A stretch of 64,000 nt of DNA from Arthrobacter sp. efr-133-R2A-120 (GCF_030209835.1 NZ_JARVRF010000009.1:1-64000), one strand, 5' to 3'. Shown: positions 16,453 to 25,862, counted from the stretch's first letter. Notes: generated by a model from the sequence alone, not told the origin. Numbers and translations are program-made.

Positions 16453-17082
16453 TTATTTGGCAGAGGGCTGGTCGTTGAAAGGGAAGCGATACGTGGTGTC
16501 CCAAGTGAAGGTGCCTCGGTTGACGTCCTGGTGGACGGCTATGAAGTGCACCTCGTTGATGGTCAGCGGTGGCAGCGCAGATGCCCTCAGCTGATCGGAC
16601 GCTTGTTGAATGCGTTCGGTACTGCCTTCGGCGACGGCGTAGCCCAAAGTGAGATGGGGGTTGAAGGGGGCGTTGGGCAGCGGTTGGCCCTTGTTGATGG
16701 TATCGGCAGCTGCGTCGCGGACCGCCGCGGTCAGTTTCGCCCATGATGACGTAATGGTCCCTTTGACGCCGAGCGAGTAGTCATCCACTTCCGGCTCACC
16801 CAGCTCGACGCTGAACGGCTTGGTTTCGGCGGCGAGGCTCTTGAGCCTGGCCTTGAAGGCATCCATTTCTTCGGGGCTGACCTCGTCGGAGGTAACCGCG
16901 AATTGCTGCACTGTCGCATGCAGGTAGTCGGCTGGCTGGATGGAGCAGTAGTCGAACGCCCCCAGGACGCGCTGACGTTCTTCCAGCGCCGTTCGGAGGT
17001 CAGGGTCGGGCAATGCGTAGATGTGCAGGCGGTTCCGCATAGACGGCCACAAAGTCATGGGGTGCCCAAAAAAGCGCTTCAC
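16453..17082 (-). CDS. 2'-5' RNA ligase family 2H phosphoesterase
   Basis: Two HxTx catalytic motifs are present, HATVQQ (about residue 54) and HLTLGY (about 146), the hallmark of 2H phosphoesterases such as ThpR. The family cleaves 2',3'-cyclic phosphates or joins 2'-5' RNA ends in vitro; the cellular substrate is unknown. The start is uncertain: GTG 17082, ATG 17058 and ATG 17040 (MRNRLHIYALPDP) are all in frame and none has a good Shine-Dalgarno; 17040 fits the family best. Confidence 0.8.
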   Translation of the reverse strand: MKRFFGHPMTLWPSMRNRLHIYALPDPDLRTALEERQRVLGAFDYCSIQPADYLHATVQQFAVTSDEVSPEEMDAFKARLKSLAAETKPFSVELGEPEVDDYSLGVKGTITSSWAKLTAAVRDAAADTINKGQPLPNAPFNPHLTLGYAVAEGSTERIQQASDQLRASALPPLTINEVHFIAVHQDVNRGTFTWDTTYRFPFNDQPSAK

Positions 17083-17100
17083 GTGGAAACCGTAGTGTCA

Positions 17101-17656
17101 TCATATGAATCGGAGGTAAACCGCCTGCCTGGCGGGCAGCAGAAGGCCCACGCGCCTTGATGGTGTGCGTGAGTCGATCTGTCTGAGGCTCTCAGCGGCC
17201 AAGTACCGAATGCGCGATCTGACGACGTCCCGTTCCCCGTCGTTCAGGGCCCGCGGTGGTGTCGAGCAGTTCGCGGACGTCGCGTTCGGCGTCGAGCATC
17301 GCTGCCACCGATTCAGCATGGTCTGCCTCATGTTCGCCGTGCCGGGGATCCGAGTGCGTTAGCCTCGCAAGGAAATCCGCGTGCCGGCGGGAAGCCCTGG
17401 CTCGGTTGCGGTTCGCGTTCGTCGCGACCCCAAGCAGCCACGGAAGGACGGTGTCCCTCTGCGGTCTGAGCCTGTTCCGTTGCCGCCACGCCTCCAAAAA
17501 GGTGATCGAGACGAGTTCCTCGGCGTCATGCCAGGACCCGCACCGGGACAGGCAATAACGGAAGACCGCGTCCGCGTGTCTGTCGAACAGCACCCCGAAT
17601 GCATCGGCGTCGCCCGCAACGCACTCACGCAACAGGTCTTCGTCGGTTTCCCCCAT
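17101..17656 (-). pseudogene. Frameshifted ECF-type sigma factor
   Basis: From the ATG at 17656 the frame codes sigma region 2: MGETDEDLLRECVAGDADAF, YCLSRCGSWHDAEELVSITF, LEAWRQRNRLRPQRDTVLPW, LLGVATNANRNRAR. After DAERDVRELLDT this frame becomes nonsense. In the next frame over, RALNDGERDVV (start of region 4) continues and then ends as unrelated sequence at 17101. So the gene has lost most of region 4 through at least one frameshift. No anti-sigma gene is left beside it. Confidence 0.7.
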
Positions 17657-17834
17657 TAGCCTCATGCCTTGTAGTGTCCGCAGGACCCGAAAAGGTTCCC
17701 GAGTCCCAAACAATTTTCACCACCCGATGCCCCCAGCTTCCGTCGAACAGCTCACGGCACCGCTCGACGCTACCGGAATTCTGTGATCAGTCGAGCGAAT
17801 CAACCCAACTGGTACTGCACGTTGGCGGACTCGG

Positions 17835-18404
17835 CTATGGGGTGTCCTGGTCGAAGCAGGCCGCGAGTTCTGTGATGCGTCGGGAGCGGCCTTCCGGACG
17901 CATGCGTCCGGCGCGTTCGAGTTGGCTGATGCCGTGCAGGGCACCCCAGAACACCTCGGTCTTCGTTCCATCGCCGTCATCGCGAACCGCATCGGCAAGG
18001 GCCTCGAATCCTGCTCGCAGTTCAGGCTCGGTGTCCTCGCTCGTGAAGCGAGTTTCGATCGGTTGCTGGAACATCGCTTCGTAGACAGCCGGATGCGCGG
18101 CGGCGAAATCTAGATACGCGACGGCGACGGCTTCGATCGCGCGGGGTCCCCTCGTGCGCCCGACGGCCGAGCGGCACAACCGCGTCAGCTCGACGAAGCC
18201 TTCGAATGCGATGACCCGCATGATCTCCGTCTTGCCGCCGGGAAAGTGGCGGTATAGCACCGGCTGGGTGTATCCGATGGCATCCGCGAGGTGCCGGGTG
18301 GTCACGGCCGTCCAGCCCTCGGCATCGGCGCGCTCTTGTGCGGCATCGAGGATGCGCCTGCGCCGCTCGTCGCTGCGTCGTTGCCGGGCCGTGGGTACAG
18401 TCAT
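17835..18404 (-). CDS. TetR-family repressor
   Basis: 189 residues from the ATG at 18404, which has GAGGAGG seven bases upstream (18434 is an alternative). Helix-turn-helix: RRRILDAAQERADAEGW, then TRHLADAIGYTQPVLYRHFP. The C-terminal ligand domain has AYLDFAAAHPAVYEAMF and VFWGALHGISQLER. It is divergent from the DUF1772 gene, and an inverted repeat between them is its probable operator. Confidence 0.88.
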   Translation of the reverse strand: MTVPTARQRRSDERRRRILDAAQERADAEGWTAVTTRHLADAIGYTQPVLYRHFPGGKTEIMRVIAFEGFVELTRLCRSAVGRTRGPRAIEAVAVAYLDFAAAHPAVYEAMFQQPIETRFTSEDTEPELRAGFEALADAVRDDGDGTKTEVFWGALHGISQLERAGRMRPEGRSRRITELAACFDQDTP

Positions 18405-18442
18405 CGGTCCTCCTCTTGCGCTCTGGGTCTCCATGGGTTTAT

Positions 18443-18475
18443 GTTAGCACCGCTAGAAAAAATAGCATTGCTAAC
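18443..18475. promoter_or_regulatory. Nested inverted repeat, TetR operator candidate
   Basis: GTTAGCA (18443-18449) and TGCTAAC (18469-18475) form a perfect inverted repeat. Inside it GCTA (18452-18455) pairs with TAGC (18463-18466) around an A-rich centre. It lies between the divergent TetR gene (17835-18404) and DUF1772 gene (18490-18939), 14 bp before the latter's start. A repressor bound here would block both promoters. Confidence 0.75.
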
Positions 18476-18489
18476 TAGAGGGGAATGTC

Positions 18490-18939
18490 ATGATCCCGGT
18501 TCTCTCCGTCGTCACCGCGACCGTCCTCGGCCTTATGGTCGGTGTGGAGTTCGCCGTCGCGTTCGTCATCAATCCGATCCTGCTGCGGCTGCCGGCTGGC
18601 GCGTCACTCGAAGCGCGCGCAGACGGCGGCCGAATGCTGGGACGCGCGATGCCGTTCTGGTACATCGGATCCCTGGTCCTCATCGCAGCACTCACTGCAG
18701 TCACCTGGGGTACGCCGACCGCTGCGCTGTCACTCGTCGCGGCAGCACTGCTCGCCGTGAGCATCATCATGTCCGTCGCGCTGCTCGTTCCTATCAACAA
18801 CCGTTCGGTCACCTGGACGGCCGACGACCATCCGGCCGACTGGCGGGAACAACAGCAGCGCTGGGACCGCCTGCACTATGCCCGCGTCGCGATCATCGTC
18901 ACAGCGTTCGTGCTCCTACTTGTCGCGACAGCGCGCTGA
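18490..18939 (+). CDS. DUF1772 membrane protein
   Basis: 149 residues and four helices. The order FVINPILLRLP, then RMLGRAMPFWYIGSL, SVALLVPINNRSVTW and WDRLHYARVAIIV is that of the DUF1772 (anthrone oxygenase-like) family; NPxL, the conserved Asn-Asn and the WDRLHYAR segment near the end are its marks. Some fungal members oxidise anthrones, but the bacterial role is unknown. Likely repressed by the divergent TetR protein. Confidence 0.8.
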   Translation: MIPVLSVVTATVLGLMVGVEFAVAFVINPILLRLPAGASLEARADGGRMLGRAMPFWYIGSLVLIAALTAVTWGTPTAALSLVAAALLAVSIIMSVALLVPINNRSVTWTADDHPADWREQQQRWDRLHYARVAIIVTAFVLLLVATAR

Positions 18940-19081
18940 CCATACCCAGAGGCCGTTTCGTGACCGCTCCGTAGCCGTCACCCGTGCGTTGAAGGATCTA
19001 CACCCGGCGCGCATGCCGCCACAAACCGTTGACAGAGCCACACCACTCACCGCTGCGTTCCACCGCTCCTAGCGGGTCCCT

Positions 19082-20263
19082 TTATGGTCGGCTGACGCCG
19101 TCGATCTTGCGCTCGAGCGCCGCGCGTTCGGCGGCGTTCCCGCACAGCTCAAGGGCCTGCAGGAGTGCGGACCGCGCTTCGTCGCGGCGACCGAGCCGGG
19201 TGAGCATCTCGCCCCGGATCGCGGGGAGCAGATGCGAGCCGGTCAGTTCGCCCCGTGACGCGATCGCGTCTACCAGTTCGAGACCCTCCGCGGGACCGGC
19301 GGCCATCGCGACCGCGACCGCTCGGTTGAGTTCGATGACAGGCGAAGGCGTCAGCCGTCCGAGGGCTTCGTAGAGGATCACGATTCGCTGCCAGTCCGTT
19401 TCGGCAACCGAGCGCGCCACCGCGTGACACTCGGCGATGGCGGCTTGGAGGCCGTATGCGCCCAGCCCGCGTCCGGCCCCCGCGGCCCGCGCCAGCGCCG
19501 CACGTCCGCGCCGGATCGCCGACTGGTCCCACAGCCTCCGGTCCTGGTCCTCCAGAAGCACCGGGTTGCCGGACGCATCGAGCCGCACCAGGACGCGGGC
19601 CAGCCGGCGCGCCTCGCCGGCCAGATCCGTGCGGATCCACTCCTCGCCGCCCGACGCAAACGAGCCCTCCGTAAAGATCAGGTAGATGACCTGAAGCACC
19701 GAGCCGAGCCGCTCGGTCAACTCCTGCCGTTCGGGCACAGCGAACGGGACCCGCGCGGCCGCCAACGTCTTCTTGGCCCGCGTGATGCGTGCCTGGATCG
19801 TCGCCACCGGAACCAGGAACGCCTTGGCGATCTCGTCGCTGCCCAGTCCGCCGACCACCCGCAGCGTCAATGCGATCCGTGCCTCCTTCGACAGCACGGG
19901 ATGGCACGAGATAAACATCAACCCGAGCACGTCGTCCTCAATCGCGTCAGGGTCGAACAGCACGTCCGCCCCGGGCGCTGAGTCGTCCAGGCCGCGGGCG
20001 AGCACGGCGTACCGTTCGTCGCGACCGGCGCGCCGCCGGAAGGCGTCGATGGCACGACGGCGGCCGGTGGTCAGCAGCCACCCTGCCGGTTCGGTCGGCA
20101 CCCCGTTTACGGACCAGGAGACCAGCGCCTCGGCGAGGGCTTCCTGCGCGAGATCCTCGGCCAGCGAGAAGTCGCCCGTATAACGGGCGAGGGCGCCGAC
20201 GATGCGGGCGGACTCCATCCGCCACACAGCCTCGACGGCGCCCCGCGCCTCTGCGCTGCTCAC
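19082..20263 (-). CDS. ECF42-type sigma factor with C-terminal helical-repeat extension
   Basis: 393 residues. Sigma region 2 (IVGALARYTGDFSLAEDLAQ, DAFRRRAGRDERYAV), region 4 (LTLRVVGGLGSDEIAKAFLV, ATIQARITRAKKTL), then a 200-residue helical extension (DUF6596/TPR type) replacing an anti-sigma factor. ECF42 sigma factors are encoded with DGPF/YciI proteins: the YciI gene at 20271-20690 is 7 bp upstream in the same operon. A second, independent pair is at 35367-36952. Confidence 0.88.
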   Translation of the reverse strand: MSSAEARGAVEAVWRMESARIVGALARYTGDFSLAEDLAQEALAEALVSWSVNGVPTEPAGWLLTTGRRRAIDAFRRRAGRDERYAVLARGLDDSAPGADVLFDPDAIEDDVLGLMFISCHPVLSKEARIALTLRVVGGLGSDEIAKAFLVPVATIQARITRAKKTLAAARVPFAVPERQELTERLGSVLQVIYLIFTEGSFASGGEEWIRTDLAGEARRLARVLVRLDASGNPVLLEDQDRRLWDQSAIRRGRAALARAAGAGRGLGAYGLQAAIAECHAVARSVAETDWQRIVILYEALGRLTPSPVIELNRAVAVAMAAGPAEGLELVDAIASRGELTGSHLLPAIRGEMLTRLGRRDEARSALLQALELCGNAAERAALERKIDGVSRP

Positions 20264-20270
20264 CGTCGGG

Positions 20271-20690
20271 TCAGAGCTGCCCGGTCAGCTCGCGCCACGC
20301 GCGTTCCTTCTGGATCCACTGGTTGTCCTGCGGGAACTCATCGATCGTCGTCACGCGGCGGATCTCGGTCTTGCTACCCGCCGTGAGCGGCGCCCGCTTG
20401 GCCCACTCGACGGCCTCCTGCTTCGACGCGACATCAAGGATGTAGTAGCCGGCGAACAGCTCCTTGGTCTCCCCGTACGGGCCATCGGTGACAACCGGCG
20501 TCTCGCCGGTGAAGTCGACCACCACGCCCTCATTCGCATCGTCCAGGCCTTCGGCCGCCAGCAGGACACCGGCACGAATCAACTCGTCGTTGAACTTGCC
20601 CACGCTCTCCATGATCTCCGCGAAGTCCGTGTTCGCGAAGTTCGCGAACGACTCGTCGCTCGCCCGCATAATCAACATGTACTTGGCCAT
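20271..20690 (-). CDS. YciI/DGPF domain protein
   Basis: 139 residues from the ATG at 20690 (MAKYMLIMRASDES) behind AAGGAGCATTCG. Contains the family motif VTDGPYGETKELFAGYYI (the DGPF box). DGPF proteins accompany ECF42 sigma factors and are thought to take part in their signalling or be their targets. The frame is open to 20816, but the extra residues are Arg-rich and lack a Shine-Dalgarno. Confidence 0.88.
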   Translation of the reverse strand: MAKYMLIMRASDESFANFANTDFAEIMESVGKFNDELIRAGVLLAAEGLDDANEGVVVDFTGETPVVTDGPYGETKELFAGYYILDVASKQEAVEWAKRAPLTAGSKTEIRRVTTIDEFPQDNQWIQKERAWRELTGQL

Positions 20691-20730
20691 CGAATGCTCC
20701 TTGATTCTGGAAGGCCGCCCTTCCACCTTC

Positions 20731-21120
20731 TCACCCACAGGTCGAACGGCGCGAGGTCGGATCGACACAAACCGAAGAATCTTTTTTGCTTGCTTCCGCG
20801 GTGGACTGCTTGCCACCGTTCGACCAACGCTGGATCTTCAGTTCGTCGCCGAGCACCTCGAACGCGGTGCCGGCCTCGCCGAAACCCGCCTCAACAACAG
20901 AGAGGCTGGCGCCAAAGTAGCTGGCCTAAAACCACTCATAACCCACTTGGCTGTCGCCGATCAATGCCCGAAGCTCGACGACGTCATGATCGACCTGGCC
21001 GAGCGAGTCGATAACACCGTCACGGACGTTGACCTCAATGAGCTTCTCGGCTCCGGAGTGGAGCACGGGCCGGATCGACTGGCGGGCCCCCAACCACTGA
21101 CGCCCCTGTTCCGCCCGAGA
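20731..21120 (-). pseudogene. Decayed hypothetical gene with in-frame stop
   Basis: On the minus strand one frame stays protein-like from about 21120: IRPVLHSGAEKLIEVNVRDG, VIDSLGQVDHDVVELRALIG, DSQVGYEWF, then TAG at 20926-20928, then ASYFGASLSVVEAGFGEAG, TAFEVLGDELKIQRW, ending at 20731. There is a stop directly upstream and no ATG. The reading agrees with an old gene broken at both its start and middle. The family is not recognised. Confidence 0.4.
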
Positions 21121-21159
21121 GCCTCAGCTCTGATTCGACGTCACCGTGCAGTCCCGGTG

Positions 21160-22569
21160 TCAGTGGGAGAAGTTTGCTGAGATCTCGGCGAGGGTGCGCC
21201 CTTTCGTCTCAGGCGCGAGCCATTGCGAGAGGACTGCGCCGAGTAATGCGACGGCGGCGGCCACGACCATGCTTGGGCCCAAGCCGATGTTGCTGATCGC
21301 CCATGGCAGGGCAAAGGTGCCGAGTGCGGCTCCGATGCGGCTGAAGGCGGCGGCGAAGCCCATGCCGATGCCCCGCAGGTGGCCGGGGAATACCTCGGCC
21401 GGATAGACCTGGGTCATCGTGGTGTAGCCGGCATTGAAGAAGGAGAAGGCGAGAAACAGGACGAGCACGAGGATCGCTGGTGCGTTCGCCCAGACTCCGA
21501 TGATCAGCAGGATGCCTGCGCAGAGCCACTGCCCGGGCACGGTGAGAATTCGACGGCCGAGCTTGTCAATCAGAAGCACGGTGGTGACAACACCCGCGGC
21601 CGCAAGTGCGGACAGGCCGACTCCACCGGTCCAGCCGCCGAAGCCGAATTGGTTGAGCACGTCGTCGGCGAAGGTCGCGATCGCGAAGTACGGAGTGACC
21701 GCACAGAACCAAAAACCTGAGGTGAAGAGGGTGGTGCGCCAGTACTGCCTCGAGAACAGCATTCCGAAGGAAGCGCCCTTGATTTTGGTCCTACTCTGCG
21801 CGGCTTGGGCCTCCTGGATTATCCTCAGATCGATCTCTTCGGTGATGCTGTCGTGCATCTGGGGCGATTCGACGTATCTGCGTGCGATTGCGAGTGCTTC
21901 CTCACGCCGTCCCTTCGTAATGAGCCAGCTCGGCGATTCGGGGAGGCCAAAGCGGGCGAGGAACAGGACGAATGCGAGTATCGTGCTCGTGCCGATTACG
22001 AGGCGCCATGGGGTGCCGGCGTCGTGCAGGAGCGTGCCGATGATGAATGCCATCATGAAACCGACGTACCAGGCGATCAGAGTCAGCCCGAGCAATCGCC
22101 CGCGGAGCTTTGGAGGGGAGAACTCTGATAGCAATGGCCCACCGATTGAGTACTCGCCGCCGATGGCGACACCCATGAAGAACCGGATGATGGCCAGCTG
22201 GATCACGGCCCCTTCTCCGGAGGTTACGAAGAACTGGGCCGCTGAGGCGACCAGGAACAGGCCCATGTCCACGAGGAACATGGGCTTGCGTCCGAACTTG
22301 TCAGTAGCCCAGCCGGCCAGCGGGGAGCCGACGAAGATACCAACCAGCGGGCCTGCAGCAATCATGCCCAGAGATAGTGCGTCGAGCTGGAGATCTGACC
22401 GCATGAGTCCGCTGACGGGGCCGATGATTCCGAGGATGTAACCATCGAGGAACATCCCGCCGATGAAGACAGAGACAAGCCGCACCATGAAGCGGCGTTT
22501 GAACTTGGAGCTGGTCTCTCTTGATATGGAGGTGTCGACGGAGGCCGTCGTCCCGGTCGGATTGATCAT
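21160..22569 (-). CDS. MFS metabolite:H+ symporter (sugar porter-like)
   Basis: 469 residues and twelve helices. Motifs: GWATDKFGRKPMFLVDMG after helix 2, RFFMGVAIGGEYSIGGPLLS in helix 4, ESPSWLITKGRREEAL in the central loop, KLGRRILTVPGQ, and APETKGRTLAEIS at the end. This is the pattern of the sugar-porter/metabolite-symporter group of the MFS. The substrate cannot be read from sequence and no catabolic gene is adjacent. Confidence 0.85.
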   Translation of the reverse strand: MINPTGTTASVDTSISRETSSKFKRRFMVRLVSVFIGGMFLDGYILGIIGPVSGLMRSDLQLDALSLGMIAAGPLVGIFVGSPLAGWATDKFGRKPMFLVDMGLFLVASAAQFFVTSGEGAVIQLAIIRFFMGVAIGGEYSIGGPLLSEFSPPKLRGRLLGLTLIAWYVGFMMAFIIGTLLHDAGTPWRLVIGTSTILAFVLFLARFGLPESPSWLITKGRREEALAIARRYVESPQMHDSITEEIDLRIIQEAQAAQSRTKIKGASFGMLFSRQYWRTTLFTSGFWFCAVTPYFAIATFADDVLNQFGFGGWTGGVGLSALAAAGVVTTVLLIDKLGRRILTVPGQWLCAGILLIIGVWANAPAILVLVLFLAFSFFNAGYTTMTQVYPAEVFPGHLRGIGMGFAAAFSRIGAALGTFALPWAISNIGLGPSMVVAAAVALLGAVLSQWLAPETKGRTLAEISANFSH

Positions 22570-23086
22570 TGAGATTTGTTCCCTTCTGACTTCAGCGCAA
22601 ACCGCTGACGCCGTTTCCTAGACGCACGGACAGCCGCAGCCCTTAGCGACCGGTGGACGATGCCGACCGGCTTGACGCCAGCCGATATGGCGGCGCAGGA
22701 CTCGCGAGATGATTTCGGCGTCGTCATGTATCACTGCTGCCCAATGTGACATATGACTCATATATCAGAAACTCTAAGGGTGCGATCCTCACCCGGTCAA
22801 GAGTTTGATATGTTAATTGGTTGTGTCCGTCGGCTCACCTTAATTGGTTGCATCCGTCGACTCACGGGGGTCTGTCTGAACCGGCGCAGGTTCCGTGCCG
22901 CAGTCATACGAGTTGCGGGGGCGCGTAGTCGACCGCCTCGAATTCGGTCGGCGTGGCCATTTGCGATGGCTGCCGTGGAGCCTGCAGATCTTTAGGCCCC
23001 ACAAGCATGAACCAAACGTCCCTGACCACGACTCGTAGCGCCCGGTGCAGGATCCTCTACCTGTGCAGAGGCCTACACTTTCAGCC
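22570..23086. other. Intergenic region upstream of two divergent genes
   Basis: It holds the promoter side of the MFS gene (minus) and of the membrane gene at 23087 (plus). A palindrome-rich ATATGACTCATATA patch lies near 22750. There is a 27-bp tandem duplication at 22813-22866. No convincing gene: the open frames at 22753-22995 and 22840-23301 have poor codon use. Confidence 0.4.
22813..22866. repeat. 27-bp tandem duplication
   Basis: TTAATTGGTTGTGTCCGTCG at 22813 recurs with four changes at 22840 (TTAATTGGTTGCATCCGTCG). The units are exactly adjacent, 22813-22839 and 22840-22866. It lies between the MFS gene and the membrane protein gene; TTAATTGGTT could be part of a duplicated binding site. 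Confidence 0.7.
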
Positions 23087-23980
23087 ATGGGGGACTCAGA
23101 GTCAGACGTCGGGGCAACTCCGGTGATCGGGCGGGTCGCCGTCGGCGTCTGCGCCGCGGCCAACCTGACCATCCTGGGTGTGATCATCACAGATGCGCTA
23201 TCCAGTAGCGCCTCCGCGGTCCTATCCGCGATGGCTCCACCGTCAGGGCGCCTCGGGCTGCTGGCTTTCGGGCTCGGGGCTTCAGTCATCCTCGGTCTCA
23301 TCTTCGCGGTGAACTCCCTGACCGGTCCCGCCCCGGACTACGGGAAGATTCTGAGTCTCTTCAGGCGCAACGACCTCAAGGGATTGAGTGAAGCCGCACC
23401 GGCCATGCCGCTCTTGGGTTTTTCGTTCCTCATTTATTGGCTTGGCTTCATGGGCGTCTCCTGGTTCGCGTGGAGACGCCACGAGCCGGCGTCGGCGATT
23501 GCCGAGGTGAGCGGCGCCCTCATACTCGTCGGCGCTGCGGCCTTGGCTCTCTGGATGATCCTGGTGGCTCTCGGCAAGAGGTCACCGCACTCCGCAGGAA
23601 ATGGCGCGCAGGAGCACGAGGCAGTACTTTTGGCGAACTCAGTCAGCCGAGCGGGGAGCCGAAGACCGATGGAGCCTTATCGATGTAATGTCGGCATCGA
23701 GTACCGGACAATCCGAGCCACGATACCGCTCGTAGAACTCAGCGCGACCTCAGAGGAACTCCATTTTAGGTTTCGGTTCGGTCTTGGACTCATTTTCGGG
23801 CCATGGCACTTCGGCAGGGAACAGGTATTCGAGGTTTTCACAACACGCGGACTATTTTCCACGCGAATCCACATCCGCGGGGAAGGCTTTGAGATCTATG
23901 TCTATGCGTCACCTCCGGGCCCGCTGCTCCTAACTCTCGAGGAACTCGGCTACCCCGTGGACTGGATCATGCGACGATGA
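23087..23980 (+). CDS. Membrane protein with soluble C-terminal domain
   Basis: 297 residues from the ATG at 23087 (MGDSESDVGATPVIGRVAVG). Four helices lie within the first 175 residues. The rest is a beta-rich soluble domain (YRCNVGIEYRTIRATIPLVE, HFRFRFGLGLIFGPWHF, GEGFEIYVYASPPG), possibly PH-like. No family recognised. The frame is open to 23045. Confidence 0.6.
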   Translation: MGDSESDVGATPVIGRVAVGVCAAANLTILGVIITDALSSSASAVLSAMAPPSGRLGLLAFGLGASVILGLIFAVNSLTGPAPDYGKILSLFRRNDLKGLSEAAPAMPLLGFSFLIYWLGFMGVSWFAWRRHEPASAIAEVSGALILVGAAALALWMILVALGKRSPHSAGNGAQEHEAVLLANSVSRAGSRRPMEPYRCNVGIEYRTIRATIPLVELSATSEELHFRFRFGLGLIFGPWHFGREQVFEVFTTRGLFSTRIHIRGEGFEIYVYASPPGPLLLTLEELGYPVDWIMRR

Positions 23981-24175
23981 CAGCGCCGGAATTTGCAGGT
24001 GGGTTTGGGTGCCCGGTGAAGGATCCCTTACCGGACAGTGGACAAGGTGCCTCATGGCTCCCACAACCTGCCGATGCAGATGCGCAACAGTTGGTTGTAT
24101 TGCCCGGCACGAGAACCCTAAGTTTCTACCCGACCCGTCGCCACTTCTTATCCGACCATTGGATAGATTGACTCC

Positions 24176-25024
24176 ATGCCGATTCTGAGCCAGAAACATT
24201 CCGACAGCTTCATCCAGCGCGCCTGGGTGGGCGATGAGCGCCATTTTGGACAGGTGATCAATTCCTGCCGTGAGCTACAGGCAGACGCGACCAGAATCGC
24301 AACGGAACGTGCGTCAACTGTGGGAGGGCTTAGCGAACAGGAGTGGAAAGACCAGAAGCTCTCCTACGGCTGGGACGAGGAACTCACGAATCGCACTTGG
24401 GAAGCGCGTCTGACCGAAAGTCGGGAGGAGATCGCCAATGAGCTCAGAGTGACGCTCAAGGCGAAGCAGAAGCGGTTTGAACGCGAAATTGCAGGATCAC
24501 CCGATGACGTTCTGCCAGAGCTTGATGCCGATGATCTCGTTGAGCTTGAGATATCCCTGGGGAGCCTCTATTCCTCGAGAATCTCCGGAGGGTTTGGGCT
24601 GTCGGTAGTCTTTCGCCGAGACGAGGGGTGCTCGGTGAAGGTCGTGGGCCCTGGAAATGACTGGGTGCTCCTCGGCATCCAGAAACTGCGATATGTGCTG
24701 AGGCCGGCCCGACCATGGTACTGGTGGGTGCGCCAATGGCCTGTGGTCATCGTGGCAACGTGCATCCCAGTTCTGATCGTGCTCGGGGTCATCCTCAGCT
24801 GGCTGCCTAAAGACGTTGCTTCCTCTGTTGGGGCCCTTGCGGTAGGCGTGGCCCTGCCAGCCCTAACCTACTGGTCGTCGAAGGGGGTCAGGTCACTCTT
24901 CCCGGCCTTTGAGCTTCTCAGAGCAGGCGCATCCGCACGCGGAAGTCGAACCACTTCCAGGACCCTTACCGCAGCTGCCTGGGTCGGAGGCATTGTCATA
25001 CCGTTCTGGCTGGCCAAACCGTAA
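24176..25024 (+). CDS. Hypothetical protein with C-terminal membrane helices
   Basis: 282 residues. A soluble, charged N-terminal region with a probable coiled coil (LTESREEIANELRVTLKAKQ), then a beta segment (ISGGFGLSVVFRRDEGCSVK), then helices at about 185-225 (WPVVIVATCIPVLIVLGVIL) and at the end. No family recognised. The 195 bp between it and the preceding membrane gene carry only a doubtful short ORF. Confidence 0.6.
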   Translation: MPILSQKHSDSFIQRAWVGDERHFGQVINSCRELQADATRIATERASTVGGLSEQEWKDQKLSYGWDEELTNRTWEARLTESREEIANELRVTLKAKQKRFEREIAGSPDDVLPELDADDLVELEISLGSLYSSRISGGFGLSVVFRRDEGCSVKVVGPGNDWVLLGIQKLRYVLRPARPWYWWVRQWPVVIVATCIPVLIVLGVILSWLPKDVASSVGALAVGVALPALTYWSSKGVRSLFPAFELLRAGASARGSRTTSRTLTAAAWVGGIVIPFWLAKP

Positions 25025-25164
25025 GCGCAGTGCCAAGTATCACGAGAAGAGCTTGCGAAAATGGGGATCGGGGCCATCTACCCCGTGGCCAGCGAGGATC
25101 CTCTAACGGACGCTCGCCTGTGTTGATTCGCCGAGATGAGTAGTCCGTGGCCACGGGCTAGTCA

Positions 25165-25698
25165 CTAATGAAAGGGAAGCTCTGCACCCTTCGGGAAAGG
25201 CAAGACTCCTTGTGCGGGGGTCATGGTGAACCACTCGCCGCCCTGCCTGGTCGCAAAAATGATGACTCTTTCAGCTGCGTCGAGCGGATCACCGTCCAGA
25301 TAGGAGTCGCTTCCAGAGCAGGTCTGGGGCATCGAGGAGATGCGCAGGTTCTCCTCGCCAGGATTCCCCTTGAGTACCCGCTCGACTTCAACAAGGTGGG
25401 TGGTGGCCTTGGAACCGTAAATGCTGGTCTTACCGACCTGGCTTACAGACTTTCCGATAACAACCAGGCTGACCTTGTCGTACTGGTCCTGAGGGGTCTC
25501 GAACCGGACCCAGTCAACGCACGCTACGGTGCCGCCGTCTGGCCCGGGGCTGCTGGCAGAACCAAGCACTGAGTCGCTTGCTTTCGCAGTGGGTTCCGCA
25601 GTTCCCGGGCCGCCCGCCACCTTCTCGCCGCATGATGTCAGCAGCATAGTTAGAAGTAGGGATAGAGCCAGGCATCGCCACAACCCAATGCGTTTCAT
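25165..25698 (-). CDS. Lipoprotein, unknown function
   Basis: 177 residues with signal peptide and lipobox LLTSC (Cys23). The mature part reads VSLVVIGKSVSQVGKTS, HLVEVERVLKGNPGEENLRI, CSGSDSYLDGDPLDAAER, VIIFATRQGGEWF. This is the layout of a common small actinobacterial extracytoplasmic family of unknown role, with two cysteines that could pair. Confidence 0.65.
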   Translation of the reverse strand: MKRIGLWRCLALSLLLTMLLTSCGEKVAGGPGTAEPTAKASDSVLGSASSPGPDGGTVACVDWVRFETPQDQYDKVSLVVIGKSVSQVGKTSIYGSKATTHLVEVERVLKGNPGEENLRISSMPQTCSGSDSYLDGDPLDAAERVIIFATRQGGEWFTMTPAQGVLPFPKGAELPFH

Positions 25699-25862
25699 TG
25701 TGTTCCTTCATGAGTGGACGCTGATCGGAGGATATAGGGTGCGTACCCGCATTCATTGGATGCCGCTCTCGGAGTGGATGGGGAACGGCCTAATGGAAAG
25801 GAGCTTAGGAATACCAGCGGAATGATCGGTTCACTCTGGCGGGTCAGGTCGCGTGGCAGCGG

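Noticed and set aside
22753..22995. 80-residue plus-strand ORF
   Set aside because: It is created by the 27-bp tandem duplication, is Arg-rich, and has no ribosome binding site.
23977..24171. 64-residue ORF overlapping the previous stop (ATGA)
   Set aside because: No Shine-Dalgarno apart from the overlap, irregular composition and no recognisable domain. It is kept out of the gene list, although coupling makes it just possible.
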